Shown here: positions 20,901 through 31,805 of the stretch, in pieces
Numbering within the stretch: position 1 is the first letter of the stretch
How the letters are laid out: each line of letters begins with the position of its first letter
NCBI GenBank assembly: GCA_002286715.1
Contig: NSJX01000060.1
Location: 13,254-77,253, forward strand
Source: Dentipellis sp. KUC8613
Taxonomy: Eukaryota > Basidiomycota > Agaricomycetes > Russulales > Hericiaceae
Direction of reading: 5' to 3'
Length of the DNA: 64,000 nucleotides
Notes under the pieces: model-generated
The model's input: only the letters and a program-made list of their open reading frames with translations
Told to the model about the DNA's origin: nothing
Database searches by the model: none
Program-made: the position numbers and the translations under genes

Positions 20901-22820
20901 GGGAGTGCAAGGCACGGGGCCAGCTGACCTGCACTGCGAAGGTTCCAGGGAAGCGAGGGCGTCATGGGTGCACGACGGGAGGCGCAAGGTTTGCTGCAAA
21001 AGACACGCACGGGCGGGGGCTGAGTCTAAAAGCTTTCTGCAAGGTTTGGGCATGGGAAATGGCGAGCGCGGGCGCGGGCGCGGGATCTGGCTTCTGCCAG
21101 GGTCGCGTCGAAGCTGCAGCGTCTTCTGAACTCTGAGCTCTGCGGCCTGCGCGCGATATGAGGATGACGTCGCCGATAAGAACGTTCCGTTCGCGTTGGC
21201 GTTCGCATGGCGGGCTTGAAGCTTGATGGTGCGTTTCATGGAAGGTGGTCGAACGCAGCGTCAGAATTCTGCGATGCGCGCGCGCTTAGGCACCGGCAAG
21301 CGTGGACGACGATAAACACAGTGGCTGGAGTGAATGGATGAGACGCGATATGAGACGCGATAGCGAGCGATGACGGCGCGCTGCCGTACCTCCTTTCGAA
21401 CAGGCTCACCACGGGCGTGGATGCGCGTTACGTTGTGCTATCTCTGCTCGCTGGGGATCAGACTCTGCGCGGCGGTTGCGGCTCCCACGCGATTGCGCGC
21501 AGGATCCCACTGTTGCGAAGCAATAGGGGCGAGACGCACTGAGGCAAAGCGAGGGACAGGACATACATATAAGATTGTGCGCTGGGAGAGAGGCGAGCCC
21601 GAGGACAGGGCGGTGACAGGACGCGAAGCAAGGCACTCGCTTACCGACAGAGGGCGTCTTCTGCGGTCGATACGCGGCGGCAGTGGCGGGCCCGGACGGA
21701 CGGTCGCCAGTGGGAGGAAGGCTCGTGCGGTGGGATGGTGGTCGTTGCTTGGTGAGCGGGGCATTCGTGATTGATTGATGCGTGATGTGGCACGTTGGTC
21801 CTGCAATTCGAAGGACATCGGCCGTGCAGCGTGCAAAACGGGGTGGTCAATACAGCACCAGCAGAGCGAGCCCGAGTACGTCTGCGCCTGATATATGTAC
21901 TCATTACCACATTGTTATACGGGGTGTTGGTGGAGCTGAGCGAGCGCGCAGAGTGTATAGCCTAGCTACCGGGGCAGAGACAAAGCAAGTGTAGTCAAAC
22001 GCTGAGGGATTTTGGCTATGGGCGGACTAGCGCGGGTGGCTGTATCTCTGTATAGTATGTGTTACGAGACGGACGTGTACGAGAATCAGGCAACGGAAAC
22101 AAGATGGGCCTGGGACTCGGAGGAGGGAGCGAGGGCAGGAACGGCCACGAGGCCGATCGGAGAGGCGCAAAACCGGTGAAAGGAGCTCTAACAGCTTTGA
22201 GTTGGTCCTACCACTCACGTCGCTCATGGGCGCCACAGAAAAGGCAAACGCCCTCCGCAGAGCACGCACGGGCGGAGTCGGAGCCCACTGGACGCGGGGT
22301 GCTGACGAGACGCGCGGGAGAAGGAGAGGATGAAAGAGGCAAGTGACGAGAGCGAGTCGATGGCCAGCCCGGCCGAGATGTCTGCATGTCTGAACGGGGA
22401 GAAATCAGAGTGCAGGCGTGCTGCGTGGCAAGCGGGAGATCGGAATTCGACAGGGAAGATCGATGGCTCTCGCTGGGCTCGAAAGAGGGAAATGCTCGGA
22501 AAACGGGCGTTTGAGCTGGGAAAGAGCGCGACAGCAGACAGGATCGAAGCGTCTGAGCATGCGATGGGGATTGGGCTACAGGTGCCGAGAGATCTGAGCG
22601 CGCGAGATGGGAAGAAGGCGGAAGACGGGCTAGGCTGGGATCCGCATGAACGGAGATTGGGAGGGTGGACAAAGGACGGTGGGAGGAGGAGGAGAGGATG
22701 AGACCGGAGAGGGAGGAGAAAGCAGTGAGACAAGAGTCGGACAGAGCCCGGCTGAAACTTGGCGGCGGAAGCGGCAAGGGCCGGCAGCGCCACCGTACAA
22801 GAGCCACGGGCGACTGCCGC
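17976..22820. other. Long stretch with no supported gene
   Basis: About 4.8 kb. The longest frames (20072-21010 minus, 312 codons; 19256-19846 plus) have low-complexity or unlike-protein composition and no motif I recognise. I tried to join them by introns and failed. The motif GGGCRTAGTGCGG (20153 and 20739) recurs with its CATGG context, hinting at an old local duplication. From about 22080 to 22760 the plus strand is strongly purine-rich (many GGAG/GAGA/GGGA runs). A poorly conserved multi-exon gene cannot be excluded at 19.7-20.9 kb. Confidence 0.4.
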
Positions 22821-22827
22821 CCTCTTT

Positions 22828-22834
22828 TATAAAT
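22828..22834 (+). promoter_or_regulatory. TATA box upstream of the 22956 gene
   Basis: TATAAAT within CTCTTTTATAAATTCTTTCC, 128 bp before the ATG at 22956. The region between is C/T-rich, as in many basidiomycete 5' leaders. Confidence 0.5.
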
Positions 22835-22955
22835 TCTTTCCTCTTAGCCACCATGTCCTCCTCCCAGTCCATGCGTTGCTAACAACCCGCCCCCGCCTGT
22901 CTATATCCCGACGCCCGTCGACGCGTCTGCGTTGCGCTTTCTCTCGCTCTCCGCC

Positions 22956-23795
22956 ATGTTCGTTCCTCGCCCCATCCTCAAACGCTGCCCCGCCTCAGAG
23001 TGCACCTACGGGCCACAGCCCCAGCCTCAGCCCCGTACCACCAACTGCGTGCGCTTTCCCCCTTCCCCGACCCTCACCCGCACCTTCACCGCCCACTCCG
23101 CCGCCACCTACGACCGCTCTCCCATCGTCGTCCTCCCGAACACCTGCGCACTACCCGCCCGAGGCTGCCCCGGCCGCACATACCTCCCGGGGGACCCGCC
23201 GCACTCTCCGAACAGCGAGAAAAAGCGCGCCCTGAAGAACAAGGGCAAGTCCATGCACCCGCGGGCTGTCGAGCAGCCCGTGCCGACGCCCAGCGCGATC
23301 CCCTCCCTCGTTCCGGACGTCTCGTCGTCCGAGTCAGACGAGTCGGACGGTTTCACCAGTCCGCCGCCGCACTCGCCCGCCTCGTTCGTGATACCCAAAT
23401 CATCCGCGCCCATGACGCCCGCGGCGCTCGCGGACGCGCTCGACTCGAATCTGTCCTTCCTGCCCCACGCGCCGTCGTCACAGCTCCACAAGCACCACGA
23501 GCCGGAGGAGGAGCACCAGTACCACACGTACGAGGAGGAGAAGCGGCGGCGGCGCGAGCGGACGCGGTGGGAGCACGACCGGCGGCACCGGATGAAGGCG
23601 CACGACTCTGCGCGCGAGCTGGAGCGGCAGACGGCCGAGTTCCTGCTCGACGAGGAGGAGCTGGAGGAGAACGACGACGAGGACGACGATTTAGCGTGCG
23701 CCCCGGCCGCGCGGTACAAGACCTTCGGGTCTGCGTCCGCGCTGTCGGGGCTCTCGCTCGACGACCCTGACGACGGCTGTCTTGCTGGCTTTTGA
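22956..23795 (+). CDS. Conserved-looking disordered protein with an acidic, charged C-terminal half; function unknown
   Basis: An intronless frame of 279 aa from an ATG at 22956 (GCCATGTTC). A longer reading would need a non-ATG start. The N-terminal third is Pro/Thr-rich with a few Cys (KRCPASEC), followed by a basic KKRALKNKGKSMHPR segment. Then comes a Ser/Asp patch (SSSESDESDG), a Pro/Ser stretch, and from about residue 175 a highly charged helix-prone region (EEEKRRRRERTRWEHDRRHR) ending in an acidic run before ARYKTFGSASAL. I recognise no domain. The TATA box and strong third-position G/C bias support it as real. A nuclear or regulatory role is only a guess. Confidence 0.65.
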   Translation: MFVPRPILKRCPASECTYGPQPQPQPRTTNCVRFPPSPTLTRTFTAHSAATYDRSPIVVLPNTCALPARGCPGRTYLPGDPPHSPNSEKKRALKNKGKSMHPRAVEQPVPTPSAIPSLVPDVSSSESDESDGFTSPPPHSPASFVIPKSSAPMTPAALADALDSNLSFLPHAPSSQLHKHHEPEEEHQYHTYEEEKRRRRERTRWEHDRRHRMKAHDSARELERQTAEFLLDEEELEENDDEDDDLACAPAARYKTFGSASALSGLSLDDPDDGCLAGF

Positions 23796-25383
23796 GGTGC
23801 TATGGTGGGTAGCGGTGGTGGCGATGGTGGTGGTTTGTTGTGATTATACCTCACTTCTTATGTCTGCGTCGGCTTCACGTACATGACCCTTGCCTTACTT
23901 TACCCCCCATCCCTAGTTCCTCATCTCGTCTCACATCGTCTCGTCCTCGATTCGTCACGCCTCGTCTCACGTCCGTCCTTGGTGCCGTTTTTCCCTGTAG
24001 ATGCATTTCGTTTCTCCTGGGTATACCCGCCGGACATTCTTCTAATCTATGCAGCTGCGCACAATCCAATCAAACACTTGTAATACACACATCCCTCGCA
24101 TAGACTTTACGATCTCGTCCTCTGGATGGTCGTCCTTGTACCTCTAGCGTTATCCGCCCGTTCTCATTCGCCTCAGACCCGCGCCCCCGTCGCCGCCGCC
24201 TCCCGCCAGTTCTCTACGGCGATAAAATTTCGTGACCGCAGCCGGTGTTGCAGTTGCCTTCCATCTTGCTCCTGGCTTTACCCGCTCCCGGTGGTGACGT
24301 CGACGACTGAGTCCGAGACAGGTCCACCGGTCCACGCCGCCTGCGCTGCAGACTGCAGTCCGTCTCCGGCAACCAAGACAGCCGCTCCGACTCCCGAGTG
24401 CCGATGCCGATGCGTGACACCCGCGGCTGCTCACGTGCGCCTGTCGCGCTAGCGACTAGCGCGCCTTGGCTCGTAGCTGTAGCTTCCATACTTGCCACCA
24501 GTCCTCTAGTCCTCCGGCTTATTGACCTCGTACGTATTCCTAGCATGATACTAGCTACTAGCAATATACCCAGAGGGACTAGGACAGATCACAGCTTATA
24601 AGTATCCCAGAAGGTGACCAAGGCTATACTCGGTCGACAGGTTCCGCGCAACCTGCGGCACTGCCTCCGAGTTCAGACGTCCCTCCAGGCGTCACAATTC
24701 CGCTGTCAGTGCCATGTATATGAATTTCGGCACTAGGCAAGGAAGAATCCTAGGATCCCGGGTGCCTTGTGCCAGCGCGCGCGCTTCATGCTTAGACGAG
24801 GACGAGGACGAGGATTGGTAGCACGCGCCGGGCGGAGCACATGTGCCACAAGTGCCACAAGTGCGTAAGGACTCGTACGGTTCGGAGTGTAGGCTGTTTG
24901 GCAGCGGCATAGCTACAAGCTGTGTTGTGGGTTTAGTGAGCGGTTAGACGCGGTCGGGAATCGGGAGTGCAAGCCGGGATGTTCGACGTTGTTGACGGGA
25001 ATTGCGCTTCGGGACGGTGAGTCGCAAGGGCGGCTTGGACTGGGCGGGCGCCGATGTGTCGGTCGCGAGGGAGGCTTGGGTTTGGCTTGGGTACGTGTCA
25101 TGTCAATGCTCGGACATGCATAGATTCCATGCTAAGAGATCGGGAGGTGCATGAAGGGCTCGGGTAGGTATACATGAGATATGGATGCACGTGGAATGCT
25201 CTTGGCGACGGCGAAGGGCGAAGAGCAAGTTAGGCAATGGGATATCCAAAATAACGCGAGCGAAATAAGGCAATTCTAGAAAGAAAGATATGGCGGACGT
25301 ACGGGCTCGCAGAAGGGTTGGCGGCGGCGGCGGCGGCGGAGGAAAGCCCAACTGCGAAGACGCACCTCAAATTATTATAATAA
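23796..25383. other. No supported gene
   Basis: Short frames only. 24780-24820 contains a small GAC/GAG repeat, and a run of GGC triplets sits at about 25322. The 3' part adjoins a truncated F-box fragment. Confidence 0.45.
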
Positions 25384-26007
25384 TCACCGGTGCCAAAGCA
25401 CGCCCTTCCACTTCGCAGTCCGCCTCCCAGACCCGCTCTTCAAAAGCATCGCCCTCAGCTCTTCCACACGTACTACCTCTCCACTGACCACGACCTCACA
25501 CACCCCCGCCCCGCGCGCGCTGCGCATCTCCAGCGCGTCCGCGAGCGTGCCGAAGAATGCCAGTTCCAACACAGCGCCCTCGTGCCATCTGCACGCGCAA
25601 TCTACAAAGCTTATCTTGCGCAGGTGCGGGCACGATATATGCGGCTGCTCTGTGCACGACACGGTGTTTGCGAGCGCACACGCGAAGCGGTGCCACATCG
25701 CGCACGAGCTGTGGATCGCGATCTCGTCTAGCGCGTCGAATGGCGTGAGCAGCGGCGCCAGGTCGAAGACTGAGGGAGGTTTGCATGTCCCGACTGTGAG
25801 CTTGCGCACGCGCGCGAGGGAGCCGTCGAGGAGCGCAAGGGGCGTGGATATTAGTCTGGTAGAACTCGGAGTGGCGCAAGGGGGACGCGCCAGTCGCTCC
25901 AAATCAGGAAAGAGCGTGATCATCTCGTGACTCGCTGAACACTGAGCACCGCGTAGGCTCCAAGCCTTCACTAGCTTCACTGACGCCGTGTAGCTCCTCC
26001 ATCTCAC
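25384..26007 (-). pseudogene. F-box paralogue, 3' fragment
   Basis: The C-terminal third of an F-box/LRR-like protein, matching the intact neighbours: SLARVRKLTVG corresponds to SLARVRRLTVG at 29.7 kb. It continues FDLAPLLTPFDALDEIAIH, the cysteine-rich CPHLRKISFVDCACRWHEGA, and ADALEMRSARG near the end. Upstream, homology continues in another frame (SEFYQTNIHAP matching AEFFQSVHVP), so a frameshift lies at about 25845. The F-box and the first two thirds of the protein are missing. Confidence 0.8.
25856..25893 (+). repeat. Inverted repeat, left arm (38 bp)
   Basis: The reverse complement of this 38-bp stretch matches 27308-27345 with two mismatches. A second matching block, CGTGATCATCTCGTGAC (25915-25931), pairs with 27286-27302, with an indel between the blocks. 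The arm lies in F-box-derived coding sequence, so it is a piece of the paralogue family in opposite orientation at its partner site. Confidence 0.85.
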
Positions 26008-27285
26008 TCCGTTGCTCGCACCTCCACGCTTGACGTCGAAGGATTCTATTGCATAAATTTCTTACTACTTAGATGCTTTGCCGGCTTTCTTATTTCGGCA
26101 GAAGAAACTTAGTGAAAGGCTGCAGCTACGGTGAGTGCATCTCTCTTTGAGTCCACAAGATTTCTGCAAGCAAGGGAGCATGAGAATGTTCAAAATAGCA
26201 CAGAATTAGCTCCACCAGTGCATCATTCAGTCCTATTTCCACATTGCAGTTTCACAGTTCTCGACATCTGTCTCACTTCGAGTCCTGCACACCACGCCGT
26301 CCGAATCCGACATGATCGCTCCAAGTCCACCGACTGTAGAGATTGCCCCATATTCTCTATCTGAAGGCTCTTTGCTTGCCCTGCAGCTGTGCCCGCACAA
26401 ATGGTGAAGTCTTACATCTATATCTCCCCATTTTACTTTTGTTCACACCGAAGCTGATCCCAGACACCATGCTGGGATTTGTGTATCCCTCGTGTAGGAT
26501 CTGTATCTTATTGACCAGTCCCAACATGTGCATGTCCCTGCACACTGTGGTGAACATGGCGGGCACCGCGATGGCGTGCGTGATTCGACAACCAAGAAAA
26601 CTGCACGGCACGTACGTAGCCTGTTGGTGGCGGCAGGTGCCGCTAAGGCCGTACAATACGAGTGGCGAAGGATGCATCTAGACAAGTGGTTGAAGTACTC
26701 GTGCGTGCAGGCATGAGGATTTTGTGCCTTCTCATGCCCCCCTCACATAACCCCTGCGTCCTCGCCCACTGCTTGTGCCTGCAATCGACGTCGTGTGCGC
26801 CCTCCCTCTCGCGCGCTCTCTCTCGTACCGCCGCCCTCATGTTTTCTTCCTACGCCGGCACTCACGTGTGCGTTGTCACCTGTACATTGTCTCGCCCGTG
26901 CGGGCCCACGCCTCTCCCTCTCGCACCGGTACCCTCACACCCCGTCACCTGTGTACTGGGCATCCTTCAGTTAGTGCCTGCGTGCGCGCTGTCACCTATG
27001 CGTACTCTGGCCCGTGTCCGCAACATCGCTGTTGGGCACCACACTTTCTCGTGCGCTTTTCTCTCGCACCGCGGCCCTCAGGCCCTCGCCCGCGCACTGG
27101 ACCCCGTCCTCGCATTCCGGCACCCGCCACCTTATGTCGGCACTATCGCACTCCTGTACTCATAGACCGAAATATAAGCCGTTGTTTCATGTTACAGCAT
27201 TGAAAGTGGATAGTAAAGGTAAAAACAAGGTGTCCGAACATGTTCTCAACGAGTCGAAGAAGGAGATGCGACAAGTCTAACGTCG
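26008..27285. other. Sequence between the inverted repeat arms; no supported gene
   Basis: About 1.3 kb. 26780-27110 contains loosely repeated units of about 115-280 bp (CTCTCTCGTACCGCCGCCCTCA versus CTCTCGCACCGCGGCCCTCA; GTGCGTTGTCACCTGTAC versus GCGCGCTGTCACCTATGC), so it is partly a diverged minisatellite. The longest frame (26357-26677, minus) has no motif I know. Confidence 0.45.
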
Positions 27286-27345
27286 GTCACGAGATGATCA
27301 CGTGTAGCTGGCGCGGCCCCCTTGCGCCACTCCGAGTTCTCCCAG
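27286..27345 (+). repeat. Inverted repeat, right arm, F-box-derived
   Basis: Partner of the 25856-25931 arm. Read on the plus strand it resembles the F-box coding segment around CGCCACTCCGAGTTCT. It is thus a fragment in reverse orientation relative to the surrounding minus-strand F-box remnant. Confidence 0.8.
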
Positions 27346-27394
27346 TCTCTAGTAACGCAGTACTCGACTTGTCCGTCACTGCTTACTAGAGACT
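27344..27394. repeat. Hairpin, 17-18 bp arms, 16-nt loop
   Basis: AGTCTCTAGTAACGCAGT (27344-27361) is followed by a 16-nt loop and then ACTGCTTACTAGAGACT (27378-27394). The arms are perfect complements except for one extra base. The hairpin sits exactly at the junction between the inverted F-box piece and the truncated F-box pseudogene. Confidence 0.85.
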
Positions 27395-27405
27395 CGGTCA
27401 CCAGT

Positions 27406-28795
27406 CTACGTGGATATGCTGGTGAGCGGATGCGGGTCTGTAATGTCGAGGAAGTCGACGCAGAGGGAGAGATGGAACGTGCCAGGGACGGAGGTAGCTT
27501 CCAGCCGTTCACGGCTTTCAGGTTCGTCGGAGGTGAGGGTTTCACTGGCACAGTGTCCGCGCATCATGAATTTCCGATCGATGTATGAGATGTGGAACTC
27601 GGCAAATGGGCGTGGGCACCGCAGGATGGGGACTGCGGGCGCCAGGTCCTGGATGTTAGGGCACCAGCAATCGTAGTAGAGGGCTGCCGATGGAGGCACC
27701 TCGATGTGCTGCATGAAGCTGCAAGTTTGGCAAAATGAGTGGGTTTAAAGGCGGAGAGTTTTGAGTTGCGGGAGGTGCACGCCGGCAGATCCAGAACTGC
27801 CATCGTCGTCGCCCCAACGCAGCATATAGCTGAGGCTGAGTGTCTCTATCCGAGGCATCTTCTGCAACGCAGCCAGCATCTCGGGAATGGTAAACCAGCC
27901 CACGCCCGGAAGATTGTAAGACTGCAGCGACAGCGAGGTGACGTTGCCCGCGAACACGCTCGATGTCGGCCGGACGCCGACGTAGCTGATCGCGATCGTG
28001 TGCAGCCTAGACGGGTTCGTCAGGAATGCGTCAGAGAGTATGCCGTACCCGGCGCTGGGCATGTCGAAGAGGTCGCAGACCTGCAGCTGGAGCTCCTCCA
28101 ACACCGGCGCCGCACCCGGGGAGGGCGCAACCTCGCACATAAACCGTTGCACGCACGGGCCAGCAAGCCACAAGCTGCGCGTACGCCCAATATTGTCCAT
28201 CAGCAGACGTAGCGTATCAGGGCTGTCCTTCTCCGCGGCGCACATTTCCACGGAATCCGCATAGCTCACGTCGATGCTCGCGCCGCCCGAGCGCGCGAGG
28301 CACAGCTGCGCGCGCGCGTAGCTGCAAAATGAGATGTCGCGCCAGAAGGCGTACGTGTTGCGGATGAGCGCGTGCCAGCGCCGGCAGACGAGCAGGAGCA
28401 CGAGCCAGCGGAGCACGAGCCCCGCGGGTGCGGCTTCGAGGCGCAGGTGCGCCTTGGTGTCGGTGTCGGTGTCGGTGTCGGTGGCGCGTTTGGTGGATTC
28501 GAGGATGAGGAGGAGGAGGTCGTCAGGGAGGCGGGAGATGGGTGGTGTTTCTGAGGATGAGTTGTCGGGAATGACGGTGATTGCAGGAGAAGGAGATTCC
28601 TGCTGACGACAAATCAGCGCTGTAGTTATGGACGTTTGCGACTCACTTTGCTGAGGACGGATAGATGCTCTTTAGGGGACAGCAGTTTGCGTAAAGAGCC
28701 GACGCTTCCTTGGGGATGTGCTATTTCGATCTGGTGAGCTCAACGTTTCGAAGGGTTGAAGCGAGGAGGTACCTACTGGCGGCGTCGGTAGTCAT
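27406..28795 (-). pseudogene. F-box protein paralogue 1, inactivated
   Basis: Exon structure as in its intact relatives: exon 1 28795-28777 (19 nt), exon 2 28720-28647 (74 nt), exon 3 from 28602. The F-box reads PPISRLPDDLLLLILES, then VLLLVCRRWHALIRNTYAFW. LRR-like segments follow (NVTSLSLQSYNLPG, LQKMPRIETLSL). Inside exon 3 an in-frame TAA (27747-27745) interrupts the protein. After it, homology continues in the same frame (THSFCQTCSFMQHIEVPPSA) until a second stop at 27406, just before the hairpin. The last third is gone. A short TDTDTDTDT tract after the F-box comes from a GTGTCG repeat. F-box proteins hand substrates to SCF ubiquitin ligases; this copy should be dead unless the stop is read through. 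Confidence 0.85.
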
Positions 28796-29343
28796 TTGTG
28801 TCGATGCGGCTGGGCTTCGCATTCACGTTTTGAGCTAGTCGCGAGCAACCTTTCCGCCTGTATGTGACTAGAGGAAGTAAGCGAAGTGTCAGACAGCTTG
28901 GTTACATGTACCAGCGCTCGGAGTCAGCCCAAGAAACGCGCAATGGCGCGTTGGGCGGCGAACTCGGTCATTCGAGCGCCTATACTACCGTGAATGAGAT
29001 CTAGACGTGTTACAAGCGCAGCATAATGCTGGACGCGATACGCCCTTCCCTTGGGAGTGAGAGAGTAGGTCGTGAAGCGCACGACAATGGGTCGGGGTTG
29101 GGTTGGGTCCTTGAGACAACTAGCGCTCCAATTGTTGAAGGAGTGTGGCATTCGAAGGTAGAGTATATAAATACGGGTATACTCACCGACAGGGTCACAA
29201 AAAAGCGTAAATGTAGGAGATAAAGAAGGGTGAGGTGTATGTACATATATGAGATATGAAGTACATTACATGCGGACCTCCCCTGCCGCTGGCGCAACGT
29301 TAACGCACTACATCCGGGTCCTCACCGGTGTGACCCCCCGACC
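28796..29343. other. Intergenic region between F-box paralogues
   Basis: 548 bp with no supported gene; it is the 5' flank of paralogue 1 and the 3' flank of paralogue 2. Confidence 0.5.
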
Positions 29344-31120
29344 TCACACCTCTATCAGGCCCCAGTCTCCTCTCTTCACCTTCCCCACCCGCACTGTCTC
29401 ACCCCCCACCGTAAGCCTGACCACGATCCTGCTCTGTGCCCCGCTCTGCGCCCTGCGCATCTCCAGCGCAGCAGCAATCCTCTGCGGGAACTCAGGGTCC
29501 AGCCTCGAGCGCGCGCACGTATGCCAGCTGCACGTGCACTGCACGAAGCCGAGCACGCGCAGACGAGGGCACAGGAACTGCGGGCCCTCACGCACGGAGA
29601 CGGGCACGGGCACGGGCACGGGATAGGTGAGCGCGGGCACGAAGAGCGACCACTTGGCGCACGCGCCGCGCACGGAGAGCTCCGTGACGGCGGCGAAGCG
29701 CGTGAGGAGCGGCGCCCAGTCGAACCCGGTGCGCGAGTCGCATGCGCCGACGGTGAGCCTACGCACGCGTGCGAGGGAGGGGCTGAGGAGCGAGAGCAGG
29801 TTCGAGAGGATCACGGGGATGTGGAAGGGGCGCATGAATTGGACTTGGACGTGTAGGCTGAAGGAGCCGGTGGTGTCGTCGGGATGCTGTGGGGTCTCGG
29901 AGTGCCCGTATAGCCCGATCTCCGCGCCGGTGTAGGAGACGTGGAATCGGGAGAAGGGGCGGGGGTGGACCAGGGCGGATAGGGAGGACACTGCGTCTTC
30001 GCGCCGGAGGCATCGGACTCGGCAGAAGATGCAGGTCGAGGAGGGCAGCTCGAGGTACTGCATGAAGCGGCCGTTTTGGGCTAGGGAGTGTGTGTTGAAG
30101 CGAAAGGTTTTCAGCCGCGGGAGGCATAGAGGCTCGCAGGTGCCGCCGTCGCTGTCGTGCAGCATGTCATCAAGGGCGAGTTCCTCCAGCTGCGGCATCT
30201 TTTGCAGTATAGAGAACATCGTCGCAAAGGAGAACCTCTCAAAATTCAGCGTGCTGAGAGAGTTTAGTGAGAGTGAGGTAACGTTGCTAGCGAACACGCG
30301 CGATGAGGGGAGGACATTGATCCCGCCGAGCTCGACTCTGCGCAGCTTGGATGTGTCTGAGATGAAGTTATCGCACAGAGTCTCGCTCGTATCGTTGAGC
30401 TGCAGCCGAAGCACCTCAAGAGCGGGGGCATCGTGCACGGGGGCGACAGTCTGCAGAAATCGCCGCGCGCAAGGGCCAAAGAACCACAGGCTGCGCGCGC
30501 GCTCGACATTGTCGAATAGCAGACACAGAATCTGCTCCCTCTCGGGACTCTGCGGCTCGAGGAAGTTGTCCGAGTACCCGACCTCGATGCTCGCGCCACC
30601 TGAGCGTTCGAGGAGCACTTGCGTTGCGCGGAAGCTGCAGAACTCGATCGTGCGCCAGAAGGACTGCGTGTTGAGTATGAGAGTGCGCCAGCGCTGGCAG
30701 ACGAGGGTGAGAGCGAGCCAAGGGTGGGAAGTGATCCCTGCGGGTGTGCTGTTGAAGTGAAGTTTTGAAATACGGGTTTCCATGGCTTGTTTGGCGAATT
30801 CGAGAATCAGGATGAGGATTTCGTTGGGGAGGCGCGAGATGGGTGGTATGCATGGCATTTCCGGCTTCTCGGAAACGAAATATGGAGGAGGGGGAGAAGG
30901 AAGAGGTGGAGGGGGAGACTTCTACATATGATCAGGATTCAACGAACAGGACACCGGACGCATACGTGTGGCGACTCACTTCGTCGACTGCAGCTCGGGG
31001 TTGCTTTGGCGAAAATAGCCGGCGCAAAGACTGCATGCGGCGCACTGAGTTGGCGTGCTCGAGTTCCAAGTTCTGTACTTGAAGAGTATCGAAAACAATT
31101 CACTCACCGACACGGGTCAT
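29344..31120 (-). CDS. F-box protein paralogue 2 (intact)
   Basis: Three exons: 31120-31108 (13 nt), 31044-30980 (65 nt), 30921-29344, giving 551 aa. Exon 1 is ATG plus three codons and one base. The acceptor of exon 2 was chosen at CTCAG for a normal 63-nt intron and because it aligns with the other paralogues; an earlier AG would give only 30 nt. A Pro/Ser leader precedes the F-box (PPISRLPNEILILILEFAKQ, then LVCQRWRTLILNTQSFWR). A leucine-rich region follows with NVTSLSLNSLS and LQKMPQLEELALDDM. The C-terminal part is CPRLRVLGFVQCTCSWHTC and ALEMRRAQSG. A PVPVPVPV run comes from a GGGCAC repeat. The predicted role is substrate receptor of an SCF ubiquitin ligase; the target is unknown. Confidence 0.85.
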
Positions 31121-31805
31121 AGGAGTGCTGCCAGTGGATACTGGCGAACCGCCAGACCGACGGCTGCCAGGCGTCATTGCAGTGTGTGCTATGGCGGGAT
31201 AGGCTTCATCCAATGAGCAGTACGGTTTAACAAGAGTTTTCCATTCTCGTCGGCGGCGACCGCGATGGCCAGTGAATAAAGGTCAGTGTATGGCGATGGC
31301 ACAGAGGAGCCACTTGCCAGCAGTGGTGGACTGCTCGAAGCCGTACGCGACGAGCGCTTCAGTCAGACGGCGATTTCTCGAGCGCCTATGGTTATCTCCA
31401 TGTAGTACGGCGCCGTCACAGGCGGCGCTCAAGCGTTCAACTTGTCTTTCGTTCATTTTTCAAGGTCAGCCCTGAAACTTGTAGCATGAATGCAAGAACA
31501 AAGAACAAATCAATACATCGACGATGATAGCGTCATGTAGTAGGCAATTGCGAGCAATCTCTGGCCGAGGCAGACGTCATGGTATGGAATGTCAAGAAAT
31601 GGAGGCTATATACGAGAAATACGAGAAATGCCAAATGAATCTATGGGTGCTTCCGGAGTCGATAGCAGGCCCAAGGGATGGGGTATCTGATATATTGGAT
31701 ATGGGACAGAGCAACTTCAGAGCTGGCAGCGAAAGCACAAAGCAGTAGCAAGAAACATGGTCACATACGGGCCCACCATGTCCCATCGACAATCCACCCG
31801 CATCC
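31121..31805. other. Intergenic region between F-box paralogues 2 and 3
   Basis: 685 bp. Frames at 31524-31748 and elsewhere are short and unconvincing. The segment just upstream of exon 1 resembles the same region of paralogue 3 (CCTATGACC context), as expected for a tandem duplicate. Confidence 0.45.

Noticed and set aside
20072..21010. A 312-codon minus-strand frame
   Set aside because: Unlike protein composition, no family motif, and no workable intron pattern; left as possible but unsupported.
22932..22955. Earlier start for the 22956 protein
   Set aside because: The longer frame begins with a non-ATG codon; the ATG at 22956 has a good context and follows a TATA box.
25856..27345. A DNA transposon with terminal inverted repeats
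   Set aside because: The arms are made of F-box coding sequence and I see no transposase or target-site duplication, so an inverted duplication is at least as likely.
28460..28495. A regulatory microsatellite
   Set aside because: The GTGTCG repeat lies inside F-box exon 3 and encodes an Asp-Thr run; no sign of a separate role.
31078..31107. A 30-nt intron 1 in F-box paralogue 2
   Set aside because: Too short for this genome; the acceptor at 31045-31046 gives 63 nt and lines up with the paralogues.
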